Part shown: piece by piece, positions 15,856-25,252 of the stretch | Position numbering within the stretch: the stretch's first letter is position 1 | Layout of the letters: each line of letters opens with the position of its first letter | Source: Methanomicrobiaceae archaeon | GTDB lineage: Archaea > Halobacteriota > Methanomicrobia > Methanomicrobiales > Methanomicrobiaceae | DNA: 64,000 nucleotides | Assembly (NCBI GenBank): GCA_016928355.1 | Contig: JAFGKW010000028.1 | Location: forward strand, 55,905 to 119,904 | Reading direction: 5' to 3' | Program-made: the position numbers and the translations under genes | Notes under the pieces: generated by a model | What the model was told of the DNA's origin: nothing | Databases searched by the model: none | The model's input: only the letters and a program-made list of their open reading frames with translations

Positions 15856-18492
15856 ATGACGAAAAAATTTGTATTAGCACTGGTCTCTCTTATGGTGCTT
15901 GCTGCAGTAGCTGTCGGATCAGCATCCGCTGGAATTTACTGTATCAACATCTCAGCAGCAGACGCTGTCTTCTTTGGAGAATCCGGTCTTAACATTACAT
16001 CTGCAGTATTGAACCCTACTGCTAATGTATCGAAGATTGCATGGTACTCACCCGGTACAGTTCCGGGAACTGATGCACCTGCAGCAGTATATGATATTAA
16101 CGGCACAGAACAGAATTTCTATGTGTCTCCAACCATGTTTACAGGATATACCGGTGCATGGTACAGGTACACAGCAGGACATGGTCTGTCAACAACATCT
16201 GGCGAGCTTGATCCAATTCAGGTCGCATTCTATGTGTACGAGCCAAGCCTCTCACTTGCAATATACAACAATGTATCAGGCAAGGACATTACAAACAAGA
16301 AGGTAGTTGCTGATGATACAGTTACATTCCGTGTTGCAAGCAACCTGTACTCGCTCTTTGCACGTTCAAATGCAGCATCATATACAAATGCAACACTTAA
16401 CGTGACCTGGCAGCAGTTTTACACCTCAGGTATTGACATCAAGGTCAAGTCCCCTGACGGAGCTACACTAAACGCCCTTGTAAACCACACACAGGCAACA
16501 AACTCACTCTCTGGTGTTAAGCCAAACAACCAGCTCTACTATCTTATCAACAACGCTCTTGCAGTAGACGCATGGGAGATCAACATCAGCCAGTATTCAC
16601 CTGGTCTGTACGAGGCATATGCACAGTGTAATGTCAATTCAATGAAGGACAACCTTGGTTCAGTTACAGGAAAGACTGTTTCCGCAACCGGAACACTTGA
16701 CGTTGACAAGGACACAATCTCAGTCACAGCAGACAAAGAGACTGTAATCCGCAACAACGACTTTACCATCTCAATCGAGGGTAAGCCCAAGACAGTTTAC
16801 TATGTGTGGTTCACAGGAACAAGCACATACACATTCGGAAACGGCACCGGAGATATTCTCACAGCAGATATTCCTCCGCAGTTCATGCCAAACCAGGATG
16901 ATGTAAACTTCATGAACAACCTCGACAACACAGCAGCCGTCAACCTCAACTACGTATATAAGGGCACAACCACCCAGATCCGTACTGATGTTGCAACAAG
17001 TACAACAGTTGTAAACAACCCGTATGCAATCAACGTTACAACAGGCACAGACGGAACAGCTGTAGTCGGTATCGAGACACACCAGAACACCAAGGCAGCA
17101 ACATACACAATTCGTGTACAGAAGCCCGACGCAATCAACCAGCTCTATGACACCGTAAAGGTCAAAATAGAGAAGGGAGCGGTCACAGTTACAGCATCCG
17201 GCGACGGTTCATACTATCTCGGTGAAGAGGTCGTCTTCTCTGGTACAAACACAGATTCAGACTACACATACCTGTTCATCACAGGACCTAACCTCAACGC
17301 AAACGGTGCAAAACTTGACGCACCTACAACAACTGCCACAGTTTCGGATCAGACCAACACCTTCGTAAGGGAGACAGTCAAGACCGACAACACATGGGAG
17401 TACAAGCTTGAGACCGCAGGTCTTGGAATCGACGCAGGTACATACACTGTATACGCAGTCAACACACCCAAGAACAAGGCAGACCTTTCAGGCGCCAAGT
17501 ATGACACAGTCTCAATCGTAGTCAAGAAGCCTTTCGTCACAGCAACAGTTTCAGCATCAACAGTTGCAAAGGGTGACAAGCTCTACATCCGCGGAACAGC
17601 AGAGGGCAACCCCACACCTGGCGTTGCAGTCTGGATTCTCGGAAAGAACTACTGGAACGGAGAGGCAGCAACACCTGCAGCCCCCTCAATGGTAACAGAG
17701 ACAGTTAACGACGACGGCTCATTCGAGTACGAGTTCGGAAGCAGTGACACAGTCAACCTTGCAAGCGGACAGTACTTCGTAGTAGTCCAGCACCCGATGT
17801 ACAACGACAGGTTCGATGTATTCACATGGGGTGTCAACCCGACATACGTAGTCGAGAACGTTTCCGGCATTACAGGTTCGAACACCAACTTCATCATATG
17901 GGGCAACAACAAGCTTCAGGGTTCAGATGCAGCAGAAGCACTGATTACTTCAATCAACTCCGCTGACATTGACGACACATACACGAAGCTGACATTCCTC
18001 ATTGAAGAGCCATGGATCAGGATCAACGCGATCGGAGACCACTACGTTGGTGACCAGTTCACCATCGCAGGAACCACCAACCTCGCTGTCGACGACGACA
18101 TCATATGTGAAGTAACATCTTCATCATTCAAGCCGACACAGAAGACACAGAGCGGTGAGTTCTCCGGACAGTCATCAACCGTAAAGGTCGTTGAGGGTGA
18201 AACCTACAACGAATGGTCAATGGATGTCGACGCATCAACATTCAAACCTGATGAGTACATTGTCAACGTTGAGTCCATCGAGACTACAGCAACAGCAACA
18301 ACAACATTCAATGTCCTGACAGGACAGCCCACAGTTACAGCAACTGCAACCTCAACAGGTGCAGCACCTGTAACAGCAACAGCAACTGCAACCCAGGCAA
18401 CACCAACATCAACAGCAGCACCAGGATTCGGAGCTCTTGTTGCACTGATTGGACTTGGCGCAGTAGCTGCTCTTGTCCTCAGGAAAGAATAA
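15856..18492 (+). CDS. S-layer glycoprotein with PGF-type C-terminal sorting signal
   Basis: An 878-residue secreted protein, probably the main surface-layer subunit. It has a signal peptide (residues 1-25, cleavage after ASA), a long beta-rich body with many N-x-S/T sequons, and a Thr/Ala-rich linker (about residues 820-855) likely to carry glycans. The end (856-878) is PGFGALVALIGLGAV, more hydrophobic residues and RKE: a PGF-CTERM signal, processed in other archaea by archaeosortase A and linked to lipid. The pattern fits the Methanomicrobiales S-layer group. Codon choice is strikingly uniform (GCA, ACA, AAC, CTC), unlike the neighbours, which indicates very high expression. The strong ribosome site agrees. 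Confidence 0.9.
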   Translation: MTKKFVLALVSLMVLAAVAVGSASAGIYCINISAADAVFFGESGLNITSAVLNPTANVSKIAWYSPGTVPGTDAPAAVYDINGTEQNFYVSPTMFTGYTGAWYRYTAGHGLSTTSGELDPIQVAFYVYEPSLSLAIYNNVSGKDITNKKVVADDTVTFRVASNLYSLFARSNAASYTNATLNVTWQQFYTSGIDIKVKSPDGATLNALVNHTQATNSLSGVKPNNQLYYLINNALAVDAWEINISQYSPGLYEAYAQCNVNSMKDNLGSVTGKTVSATGTLDVDKDTISVTADKETVIRNNDFTISIEGKPKTVYYVWFTGTSTYTFGNGTGDILTADIPPQFMPNQDDVNFMNNLDNTAAVNLNYVYKGTTTQIRTDVATSTTVVNNPYAINVTTGTDGTAVVGIETHQNTKAATYTIRVQKPDAINQLYDTVKVKIEKGAVTVTASGDGSYYLGEEVVFSGTNTDSDYTYLFITGPNLNANGAKLDAPTTTATVSDQTNTFVRETVKTDNTWEYKLETAGLGIDAGTYTVYAVNTPKNKADLSGAKYDTVSIVVKKPFVTATVSASTVAKGDKLYIRGTAEGNPTPGVAVWILGKNYWNGEAATPAAPSMVTETVNDDGSFEYEFGSSDTVNLASGQYFVVVQHPMYNDRFDVFTWGVNPTYVVENVSGITGSNTNFIIWGNNKLQGSDAAEALITSINSADIDDTYTKLTFLIEEPWIRINAIGDHYVGDQFTIAGTTNLAVDDDIICEVTSSSFKPTQKTQSGEFSGQSSTVKVVEGETYNEWSMDVDASTFKPDEYIVNVESIETTATATTTFNVLTGQPTVTATATSTGAAPVTATATATQATPTSTAAPGFGALVALIGLGAVAALVLRKE

Positions 18493-18502
18493 ACTCATCA
18501 AA

Positions 18503-18513
18503 TTTTTTTTCTT
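18503..18513 (+). terminator. T-rich transcription terminator after the S-layer gene
   Basis: A run of eight T followed by CTTTG starts 11 bases after the S-layer stop codon. Archaeal RNA polymerase terminates at such U-rich tracts without a hairpin, and the position fits a highly transcribed single gene. Confidence 0.5.
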
Positions 18514-18590
18514 TGAATTCTGTTTTATGATTTTGTCATACTGACAAATCCTGTAAAATTCTTAAATTTGTAATTTGAAGCAACAGATTT

Positions 18591-18609
18591 TTTTATATTC
18601 AGATATATA
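18591..18609 (+). promoter_or_regulatory. promoter of the PEGA-repeat gene
   Basis: TTTATATTC and then GATATATAA lie 20-28 bases before the ATG at 18619. No Shine-Dalgarno is visible, so the transcript is probably leaderless or nearly so. Confidence 0.4.
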
Positions 18610-18618
18610 ACTGAATCT

Positions 18619-20031
18619 ATGGATAATAAACGGTTAATTATTGCCGTATTCATTCTCTTTATACTGGTATCCTCAGCAGCGGCCACAACCCTTACAATAA
18701 CTGCAAGGGATGAATTTGATGATACACCGGTAAAGGGTGCTTCTGTCTATGTTAGTGGCAGTTATATAGGGACGACTGACAGCAATGGTCAGTATATCTA
18801 TTCGCATGCCCTGTCAGATAATTTCAGGGTCGGCATAGAAAAGGACGGCTATGAGTACTGGAACGATATGATCTCAGCCTCAAAGACCACTCTTGTAGCA
18901 GATATGATCAGGGAGAGGGGTGTTTTAACCATAAATGTCATGGACGGTGACACACTTCAGCCAATATCCGGTGCAGTGGTCCGTGTTTCAGGAACCGGTA
19001 TCGAGACCAGTGATTCTACCGGTGCTGACGGTTCGGCTGTTTTTGAGGTCGCACTCGGATCAACATATGTTGTTGAGGTGCAGAAGGAACGTTATGAGAG
19101 CATATACAGGAACGTTGAGATGGATGAAGATTCCAAAAAGGTGGATTACCTTCTCCAGAGGAGTGATCTTGTAATCTTTCAGGTAAAAGAAGCCGAAAGT
19201 GGTCTTCCTCTTGAAGATGTGTCAATATATATTAATGATATCCTCGAGGGGACAACAGGAAGCGACGGGCGTTTAACCTCATATATCGATCATGAAAGAT
19301 CATATGATATCAGGATCTCAAAACCCGACTACCAGTCGTTTGAGGAGAACTATTATTTCAGCAGTGATGATATCATATACTCCGTTACGATTTCAAAGAC
19401 TCTCTATCCTGTTGCAGTCTCAGTATACAATTCCGATAAGGTTCCGATAGACGGTGCGGATATTTATATCGACAACGAGTACTTTGGCAGGACTGATGAT
19501 TACGGCAGAGGCGATGTAACAAACCTCGTTGCAGGCAGTCATAAGTTTGAGGTTAGAAAATCAGGCTATTCCGACTGGATAGAGACAATTCTCATCGATG
19601 GCGAAGATGACAATATTATCGCCACACCTGAATATATCCGGGCTGATGTGACAATATTTGTCGAGGATAAAAGCCACAATCCGATTTTGGGAGCTGTGGT
19701 TGTTTTAGACGGAAAGACGATTGGTTCGACGAATTCTCAGGGAATTGTCACTACAGAACTTCTCACCAATTCCGAATATCTCTTTTCGGTTACAAAGGAT
19801 GGCTATAAGGATCTCACGGAAACTGAGAGTATACCTCTTGGCAGTACCGAGATGACAATCACCTTCACTATGGAGAGTTCTTTTAATGTTGCACTGGCAG
19901 GCGGAGTTGTCCTTATTCTTGTAATAGCTGGTATTGCAGTATATGTTCTGAAATTTTCAGGAAACCGGGGCAACAAAGGAGGCGGAAGAAAGGGCAGATC
20001 TCCGGGGCACAGGGAAGGCGGGAGTCTCTAA
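18619..20031 (+). CDS. membrane-anchored protein with five PEGA/CarboxypepD-regulatory-like repeats
   Basis: A 470-residue surface protein with a signal peptide (LIIAVFILFILVSSAAA). It then has five tandem beta-sandwich repeats of about 80 residues, each with the pattern G-A-x-V-x-V-x-G-x-x-x-G-x-T-D-x-x-G (for example GASVYVSGSYIGTTDSNGQ and GAVVVLDGKTIGSTNSQG). A membrane helix follows (about residues 425-445), then a short basic tail rich in Gly, Arg and Lys. The repeats resemble PEGA or carboxypeptidase-regulatory-like domains, often found in archaeal cell-surface proteins with structural or adhesive roles. It lies between the S-layer gene and the VWA gene, which supports a cell-envelope role. 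Confidence 0.85.
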   Translation: MDNKRLIIAVFILFILVSSAAATTLTITARDEFDDTPVKGASVYVSGSYIGTTDSNGQYIYSHALSDNFRVGIEKDGYEYWNDMISASKTTLVADMIRERGVLTINVMDGDTLQPISGAVVRVSGTGIETSDSTGADGSAVFEVALGSTYVVEVQKERYESIYRNVEMDEDSKKVDYLLQRSDLVIFQVKEAESGLPLEDVSIYINDILEGTTGSDGRLTSYIDHERSYDIRISKPDYQSFEENYYFSSDDIIYSVTISKTLYPVAVSVYNSDKVPIDGADIYIDNEYFGRTDDYGRGDVTNLVAGSHKFEVRKSGYSDWIETILIDGEDDNIIATPEYIRADVTIFVEDKSHNPILGAVVVLDGKTIGSTNSQGIVTTELLTNSEYLFSVTKDGYKDLTETESIPLGSTEMTITFTMESSFNVALAGGVVLILVIAGIAVYVLKFSGNRGNKGGGRKGRSPGHREGGSL

Positions 20032-20129
20032 CTGTGAAATATATTTCTTTTTTCGCGGGTAAATGAAATTTTATCGATGTTATTGATATACATTATTAGA
20101 TTTAATTTCCAGATATCACATTGAGATCT

Positions 20130-20183
20130 AATTATATATATCGTGGCAATTGACGTACAAGTTACATATATATATCCGGGGGA
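20130..20183 (+). promoter_or_regulatory. TATA box and ribosome site of the VWA-protein gene
   Basis: ATTATATATA at 20131-20140 is a good archaeal TATA box. GGGGGA at 20177-20182 lies 6 bases before the GTG at 20189 and decides that start, 13 codons after the TTG at 20150, which would fall too near the TATA box. Confidence 0.5.
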
Positions 20184-20188
20184 TATTT

Positions 20189-23100
20189 GTGACAGGGTTT
20201 AAATGGAAAGGCCGGCTTACAGCCGCATTTATACTGTTAATATTTCTCATTTCCGCGGTAAATGCCCTGGAATCCGATGAAATATTAATACAGTCCGACA
20301 GGAACTGGATGACTGCAGGAGGAGATCCTGCATCAATTGAAGTGATTGTGAACAATGTTTCAGTAACTGTCCAGAGTGTAGAATTTGAATCATTTATGGT
20401 TGTCAACTCAATGCCTCTCGCTTCTCTTGCGCCTACTGGAACCGTAACGCCTTCTGTTGATACAGGTTCACCGTGGAAAACAGATTTTTATTGTGAACGT
20501 AGTGGTGTTGCAGAGATTCATGTAACGTTAAATTATATTGATAACGGTTCTCCTGCTTCAATGCTGAAGACTTTCCAGCAAAAGGTGGATCATGCTCCGA
20601 TGTACTCTCTTGGCACTCCCGACTACCTGTATGAAACAACGGTAAACGAGGCAGTCACTATAACAGTCAGTGCACTTGACAAGTACGGAAATCTTGTCGA
20701 CAGTAAAAAAGAGGATGATGTCGGCGGGACTCCTGAGTCATTTGAGATGATCTCAAGTCCTGAGACCTCTGAATTCTGGGACGGCCTGGGTTTCAATAAC
20801 AATTCGATAAAACTGTATGTAAATTCAACTGGATATGCAACAGCTCTTTTCCGTGTTTCTGAAATCGCCGGAACAAATCTTGTAAATATCATACCTCCGT
20901 CTGGTATAAGTCCGAATCTGCTGACAATAAAGGGTCTTGCAAATGCTGAACCTGCAGATATTGTAGTTTCCGTAAGTCCTGCATCCGGCGATCCGCCCTA
21001 CCAGCCTGCCGACGGTATAAGTAAATTTTACATTATATATCAACTTGTTGACCAGTGGGGCAACCCGTCAGGAAACAGGACTTTATATATCAACTCCACA
21101 GACCTGACCGAACCGGCATTCTACAGGACTTCAAACTCGCTCGGAAGAATTGAGATATCTTATGGTCCACAGGTAATCAAGGGCATCTATACTCTTATTG
21201 CATCTTCTGTGGATAATGGAAGTGTTTCGGTCACAACTGATCTTGAATTCGTAAGCACGGCGCCGACTGACATGCTCCTGACTGCAAACCCACAGGTCAT
21301 GCCCAGCCATGATGTGGATACAGGCTTTACTTCGGCAATAAGGGCCAAGATCATTGATGAAAAGGGAAATCCGGTGAAGGGAGAGACCGTAACATTCTCG
21401 ATTATTCCTGGTGCATACCCACTGTCTCAGGTGGCCGGGCCTTACCTGCAGTCTGCCTCTGCCGAGTCCGACCAGAACGGCCAGGCGATTGTAAAATTTG
21501 TTCCTGGAGAGTTTGAGACCGACTGGGATTCGCTGAACTATTCTAAGCAGTCCTCTGCATCCTGTCAGGTTCGTGCAGAGTGGAATTCAACTGTCAGGTA
21601 TATCAATCTAGAATGGAAGAACTATCCATATCTTTCTGTACTTACAAACGTGACTCCCGAGACAGTCAAGGTTAATGATACGGTGAAAGTGACCATCCAG
21701 CTGGTAGGTGACGGGTGGGCACTCCAGCCTGACCCGATAGATGTCGTGTCGGTCGCTGACCGTTCAGGAAGTATGATTTGGGATTATCCCGATAGAATGG
21801 TCTCACTGATGGCCGCAATGAAGGTATTCAGTAACGAGATGCATGATGGAAGGGATCGTGTGGGTCTGACATCCTTTGGCTCCACAAAAGGTAGCAATAT
21901 CTGTGTATCGGGCAATGATATCGGGATAGATGATTATAGTGGTGATGATAGTGCTTACAAATCTCTGTACTATCCAGGCAGCGGTGTAACCGATTATGCG
22001 GATTATGCAACCGTTGACCTTGCCCTGACTACAGATCTTGCCGCATTTGATGCCGAAGTGGATAACATTGTGCCAAGAGGCGGCACGCCAATGAGATATG
22101 GAATATATAAGGCTATCAAACATGTCCGTGACAACGGACGTGAGGATGCGGTAAAAGCAATCATTGTTCTCTCAGATGGTGACTACAATGATTATGGCGA
22201 TCCCCTCGCTAGGAGTGGTAAAAGCTACACATATTTCTCCGATCTCTCTTCACAAGAGCAGGATATGAGGGTATTTGCAGGCAATAACAATATAACGATA
22301 TTCTCAATCGCCTTTGCGGACGGGATGTCCTCATCCGGAAGACAGGTTATGGAGAGACTTGCGGAGGACACCGGTGGTAAATACTACTATGCTCCTGATG
22401 GCGAGGAGTTAAAGGATGTCTACAAGGATATTGCGGGAGAGCTGAAGGAAGCTGCAGGTGTGAATACTGAGATGGAGCTTATGTTCCAGAATGTTGAGAT
22501 CAACAATGTGACAGTTCCAAACACCGGGGGAGATGCGGTTCTTGAGTATGTCTATGATCCTGATGATTCTACACTTATAGAGAACTTCTATAGTAACGGG
22601 ACACATACCTCGGTGACCGAGGACCAGAGGGCATGGTGGACAGAGAATATTTCACTGCACTTCGATGTCGGTACAGTCTACCTTAACCAGACATGGCAGA
22701 CTACATTCCTACTGAAGGTTTTAAAGCCCGGAAACATCAACCTGTTCAACGATACCTCGTTTATTTCGTTCAACGGAGGTGCAGATACGCTAGAGCTGCC
22801 AGATACATTTATTACGGCTGTTGCTGACCTGAATTCTACCGGGATTAACTTTACTGCGCTGGATGTATCCGGTTTCCATATAACAAACCCCGGAGATATA
22901 ACGGATACGATAGATCTCGAGTGGAACCTTGATTATACAGGTTCGTCTTCAGCATCACAGAACCTGTATTACCTGAGGCTTGGAGACAATGTATGGATAC
23001 CGTTCAAGGTACTGCCTGGTGTAGGCGGTCCGGTTTCAACTATGACCCAGCAGTCGCAGCTTGGAATTGTCGATCTTCCACCAGGAGAGTACAGGCTCAG

Positions 23101-23200
23101 GCTGATTGCATCCGCAGCGGATACGGCTGATGACATGGAGGAGCTTAGTACGACGATAATGATCGGAGCCTCTTCCGGAGCATATATAAAGATTGAATAA
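20189..23200 (+). CDS. large secreted VWA-domain surface protein
   Basis: A 1003-residue extracellular protein with an N-terminal signal segment (LTAAFILLIFLISAVNA). A series of beta-sandwich domains follows, including bacterial Ig-like/invasin-type modules (for example DEKGNPVKGETVTFSI). A von Willebrand type A domain spans about residues 515-750, with the metal-binding MIDAS motif D-R-S-G-S at about residue 524 and the later PRGGTPMRYGIYKAI stretch. Further beta domains make up the last 250 residues. VWA domains mediate metal-dependent protein binding. Unlike many such archaeal proteins, it ends (GASSGAYIKIE) without a membrane helix or sorting signal. It is probably held to the S-layer non-covalently or released. 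Confidence 0.85.
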   Translation: MTGFKWKGRLTAAFILLIFLISAVNALESDEILIQSDRNWMTAGGDPASIEVIVNNVSVTVQSVEFESFMVVNSMPLASLAPTGTVTPSVDTGSPWKTDFYCERSGVAEIHVTLNYIDNGSPASMLKTFQQKVDHAPMYSLGTPDYLYETTVNEAVTITVSALDKYGNLVDSKKEDDVGGTPESFEMISSPETSEFWDGLGFNNNSIKLYVNSTGYATALFRVSEIAGTNLVNIIPPSGISPNLLTIKGLANAEPADIVVSVSPASGDPPYQPADGISKFYIIYQLVDQWGNPSGNRTLYINSTDLTEPAFYRTSNSLGRIEISYGPQVIKGIYTLIASSVDNGSVSVTTDLEFVSTAPTDMLLTANPQVMPSHDVDTGFTSAIRAKIIDEKGNPVKGETVTFSIIPGAYPLSQVAGPYLQSASAESDQNGQAIVKFVPGEFETDWDSLNYSKQSSASCQVRAEWNSTVRYINLEWKNYPYLSVLTNVTPETVKVNDTVKVTIQLVGDGWALQPDPIDVVSVADRSGSMIWDYPDRMVSLMAAMKVFSNEMHDGRDRVGLTSFGSTKGSNICVSGNDIGIDDYSGDDSAYKSLYYPGSGVTDYADYATVDLALTTDLAAFDAEVDNIVPRGGTPMRYGIYKAIKHVRDNGREDAVKAIIVLSDGDYNDYGDPLARSGKSYTYFSDLSSQEQDMRVFAGNNNITIFSIAFADGMSSSGRQVMERLAEDTGGKYYYAPDGEELKDVYKDIAGELKEAAGVNTEMELMFQNVEINNVTVPNTGGDAVLEYVYDPDDSTLIENFYSNGTHTSVTEDQRAWWTENISLHFDVGTVYLNQTWQTTFLLKVLKPGNINLFNDTSFISFNGGADTLELPDTFITAVADLNSTGINFTALDVSGFHITNPGDITDTIDLEWNLDYTGSSSASQNLYYLRLGDNVWIPFKVLPGVGGPVSTMTQQSQLGIVDLPPGEYRLRLIASAADTADDMEELSTTIMIGASSGAYIKIE

Positions 23201-23405
23201 ACCATCTAAAATTTTATTTTCCTTAATTTGGGATTTTAGTTAATTTCTGAAATTTCTGGCGACATTCGATCACCAGTTCAAAAAGGAATGGAAATCTTCA
23301 ATTTTTACACTACTTCTTTTAAAATTAAAGAGAGATGCCTGAAGTTGAATAATATCCAAATAATATTCGATCTTCAGGAATGAGTAAAGATAGAAATTAA
23401 TTTAA

Positions 23406-23477
23406 CGGATCCAGCGGGAATCGAACCCGCGTCTTTGGGTTCGAAGCCCAAAAGGATATCCTCTACCCTATGGATCC
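23406..23477 (-). tRNA. tRNA-Arg (TCG)
   Basis: Minus-strand cloverleaf with acceptor GGATCCA/TGGATCC and discriminator G. The anticodon stem TTGGG/CCCAA closes the loop CTTCGAA, with anticodon TCG. The T-arm is CGGG-TTCGATT-CCCG. CCA is not encoded. Confidence 0.96.
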
Positions 23478-23519
23478 GGGGTCATTACAGATTAGTTTTG
23501 TTTTGAGAAAAAGTTTTGT

Positions 23520-23954
23520 TTAAAGGAACATTTCAGCCTTAAGGAGGTCTGCTCCCCTGCCCGTCATCTTCTCTATCGCCTCTTTGATCCTGTCCACCCT
23601 GAGGATGAGGACCGCGGCTTCCTTTCCTGAGTATGCATAGGAGTACTCGATGTTTATCTCCGATTCGCCAAGTATTTTTGCGATATCAAAGAGCCCGCCC
23701 GGTTCGTCTTTCATCCTGACGGCGATAACATCCGTGAACGATACCATGAAACCGATATCGGCCAGTTTTTTCAGTGCCGGTTCAGGCTTGTCGACAAGGA
23801 GCCGGACAACGCCGAAACCCTTTGCCTCTGCTATTGAAAATGCGAAGATGTTGATCTTTTCATCCTGGAGTGCCTTTGCTATTGCAGCAAGCCTTCCGGG
23901 TTTGTTCTCGGAGAATACCGAGATCTGCTTTATGATATAATCATCTGTTTCCAT
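23520..23954 (-). CDS. tandem ACT-domain protein
   Basis: A 144-residue protein made of two ACT domains (residues about 6-70 and 75-140). The first carries ISVFSENKPGRLAAIAKAL and the second AVRMKDEPGGLFDIAKILGE, each with the ligand-binding D/N-x-P-G turn. ACT domains sense amino acids. Its start overlaps the stop of the upstream phenylacetate-CoA ligase gene by one base, so it is the third gene of that operon. It may regulate the ligases in response to an aromatic or other amino acid; the ligand is unknown. Confidence 0.9.
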   Translation of the reverse strand: METDDYIIKQISVFSENKPGRLAAIAKALQDEKINIFAFSIAEAKGFGVVRLLVDKPEPALKKLADIGFMVSFTDVIAVRMKDEPGGLFDIAKILGESEINIEYSYAYSGKEAAVLILRVDRIKEAIEKMTGRGADLLKAEMFL

Positions 23955-25252
23955 CAGTTCAACCTCCTGTCAATTACGCGTTTTGCTTTACCCTCAAATC
24001 TCGGGAGAGTTCCTGGTGCGGCCAGCTCAACGCCTACACTGATATTGAGAGAGTTCCTGAGAATATGGGAGACTTTTGTGCGAATTTCCATAATATCCTG
24101 GACCTTGTCAGAGAATGCCCCGGGGTTCATCTCGACCTGGACGAGCATCTCGTCAAGGGCACCCTTCTTGTCTACAATAATCATGAAATGGCCCGAAACC
24201 TCAGGGATTCCGAGGAGAGCATGCTCGACCTGCGACGGGAATACGTTTATTCCCCTGATTATCAGCATGTCGTCCACACGTCCCTGTAGACGGTCGATCC
24301 TCGGGTGGGTTCTGCCGCAGGCGCAGAGCGAGGTGTCAAGGGATGTAATATCTCCTATCCTGTACCTGATCATCGGAAGGGCTTCCTTCTGCAGTATGGT
24401 CATTACAAGCTCGCCCTTTTCGCCGGGCTGAAGCTGCTCTCCTGTTTCAGGATCGATTATCTCGGTATAGGCCATATCTCCCCAGATATGGATTCCGTTC
24501 TGCTCAGCACAGTCACAGAACATTGGACCGGAGATCTCGGATGTACCGAAGATGTTGTAGGCCCTGATGCCCATTTCATTCTGGATGTGCGTTCTCATCT
24601 GCTCTGACCAGGGCTCGGCCCCGAGAACGGCGGTCTTAAGGTTGGTATCCTTCTCAATTGAGACTCCCATCTTTTCGGCCACTTCTCCCATATGAACCAT
24701 GTACGATGGTGTGCATGCGATTGCAGTGACCCTTAAGTCCTGCATCAGCTCAATCTGGCGCTCGGTGTTGCCTACGCTCGTCGGGACAACTGTGGCGCCG
24801 ATTCTTTCTGCACCATAATGAAGGCCAAGTCCTCCTGTAAAAAGGCCGTAGCCGTATGAGACCTGCATGACGTCCCCGCGTCCAAGTCCGCAGGCCGTAA
24901 GCCCTCTTGCAAGCGATGTTGTCCAGAGCTCGAGATCGTTTTGCGTATAGCCGACGACCGTTGGTTTTCCCGTAGTGCCCGAGGAGACATGATATCTTAC
25001 AAGTTCATCCTGCGATGCGGTGAATATCTTGTCCGGGTAGTTGTCCCTAAGGTCGCTCTTGTACATGAATGGCAGCTTTGTAACATCATCCAGGGATCTG
25101 ATGTCGTCAGGGTGGACGCGGTTCTCCTTCATTCTCCTGTGGTAGAAGTCGGAGAAGCTGTAGAGTCTGTATACAAGTGTTTTCATTCGTTTATACTGCA
25201 GTTCTGCCAGCTGCTCTGCAGGCATCTCTTCAATTCGCGGGTCCCATTTCAA
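23954..25252 (-). CDS. phenylacetate-CoA ligase family protein (paralogue 1)
   Basis: A 432-residue AMP-forming acyl-CoA ligase of the PaaK type. Motifs seen are the phosphate-binding loop YHVSSGTTGKPTVVGYT, NIFGTSEISGP (adenine pocket) and LVMTILQKEALPMIRYRIGDI with the ribose-binding Asp. The C-terminal domain has DDMLIIRGINVFPSQVE and ends FEGKAKRVIDRR. In methanogens such enzymes usually activate aryl acetates, either for amino-acid synthesis through indolepyruvate ferredoxin oxidoreductase or in reverse. It overlaps its upstream paralogue by four bases and the ACT gene by one, so all three form an operon. Confidence 0.92.
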   Translation of the reverse strand: MKWDPRIEEMPAEQLAELQYKRMKTLVYRLYSFSDFYHRRMKENRVHPDDIRSLDDVTKLPFMYKSDLRDNYPDKIFTASQDELVRYHVSSGTTGKPTVVGYTQNDLELWTTSLARGLTACGLGRGDVMQVSYGYGLFTGGLGLHYGAERIGATVVPTSVGNTERQIELMQDLRVTAIACTPSYMVHMGEVAEKMGVSIEKDTNLKTAVLGAEPWSEQMRTHIQNEMGIRAYNIFGTSEISGPMFCDCAEQNGIHIWGDMAYTEIIDPETGEQLQPGEKGELVMTILQKEALPMIRYRIGDITSLDTSLCACGRTHPRIDRLQGRVDDMLIIRGINVFPSQVEHALLGIPEVSGHFMIIVDKKGALDEMLVQVEMNPGAFSDKVQDIMEIRTKVSHILRNSLNISVGVELAAPGTLPRFEGKAKRVIDRRLN

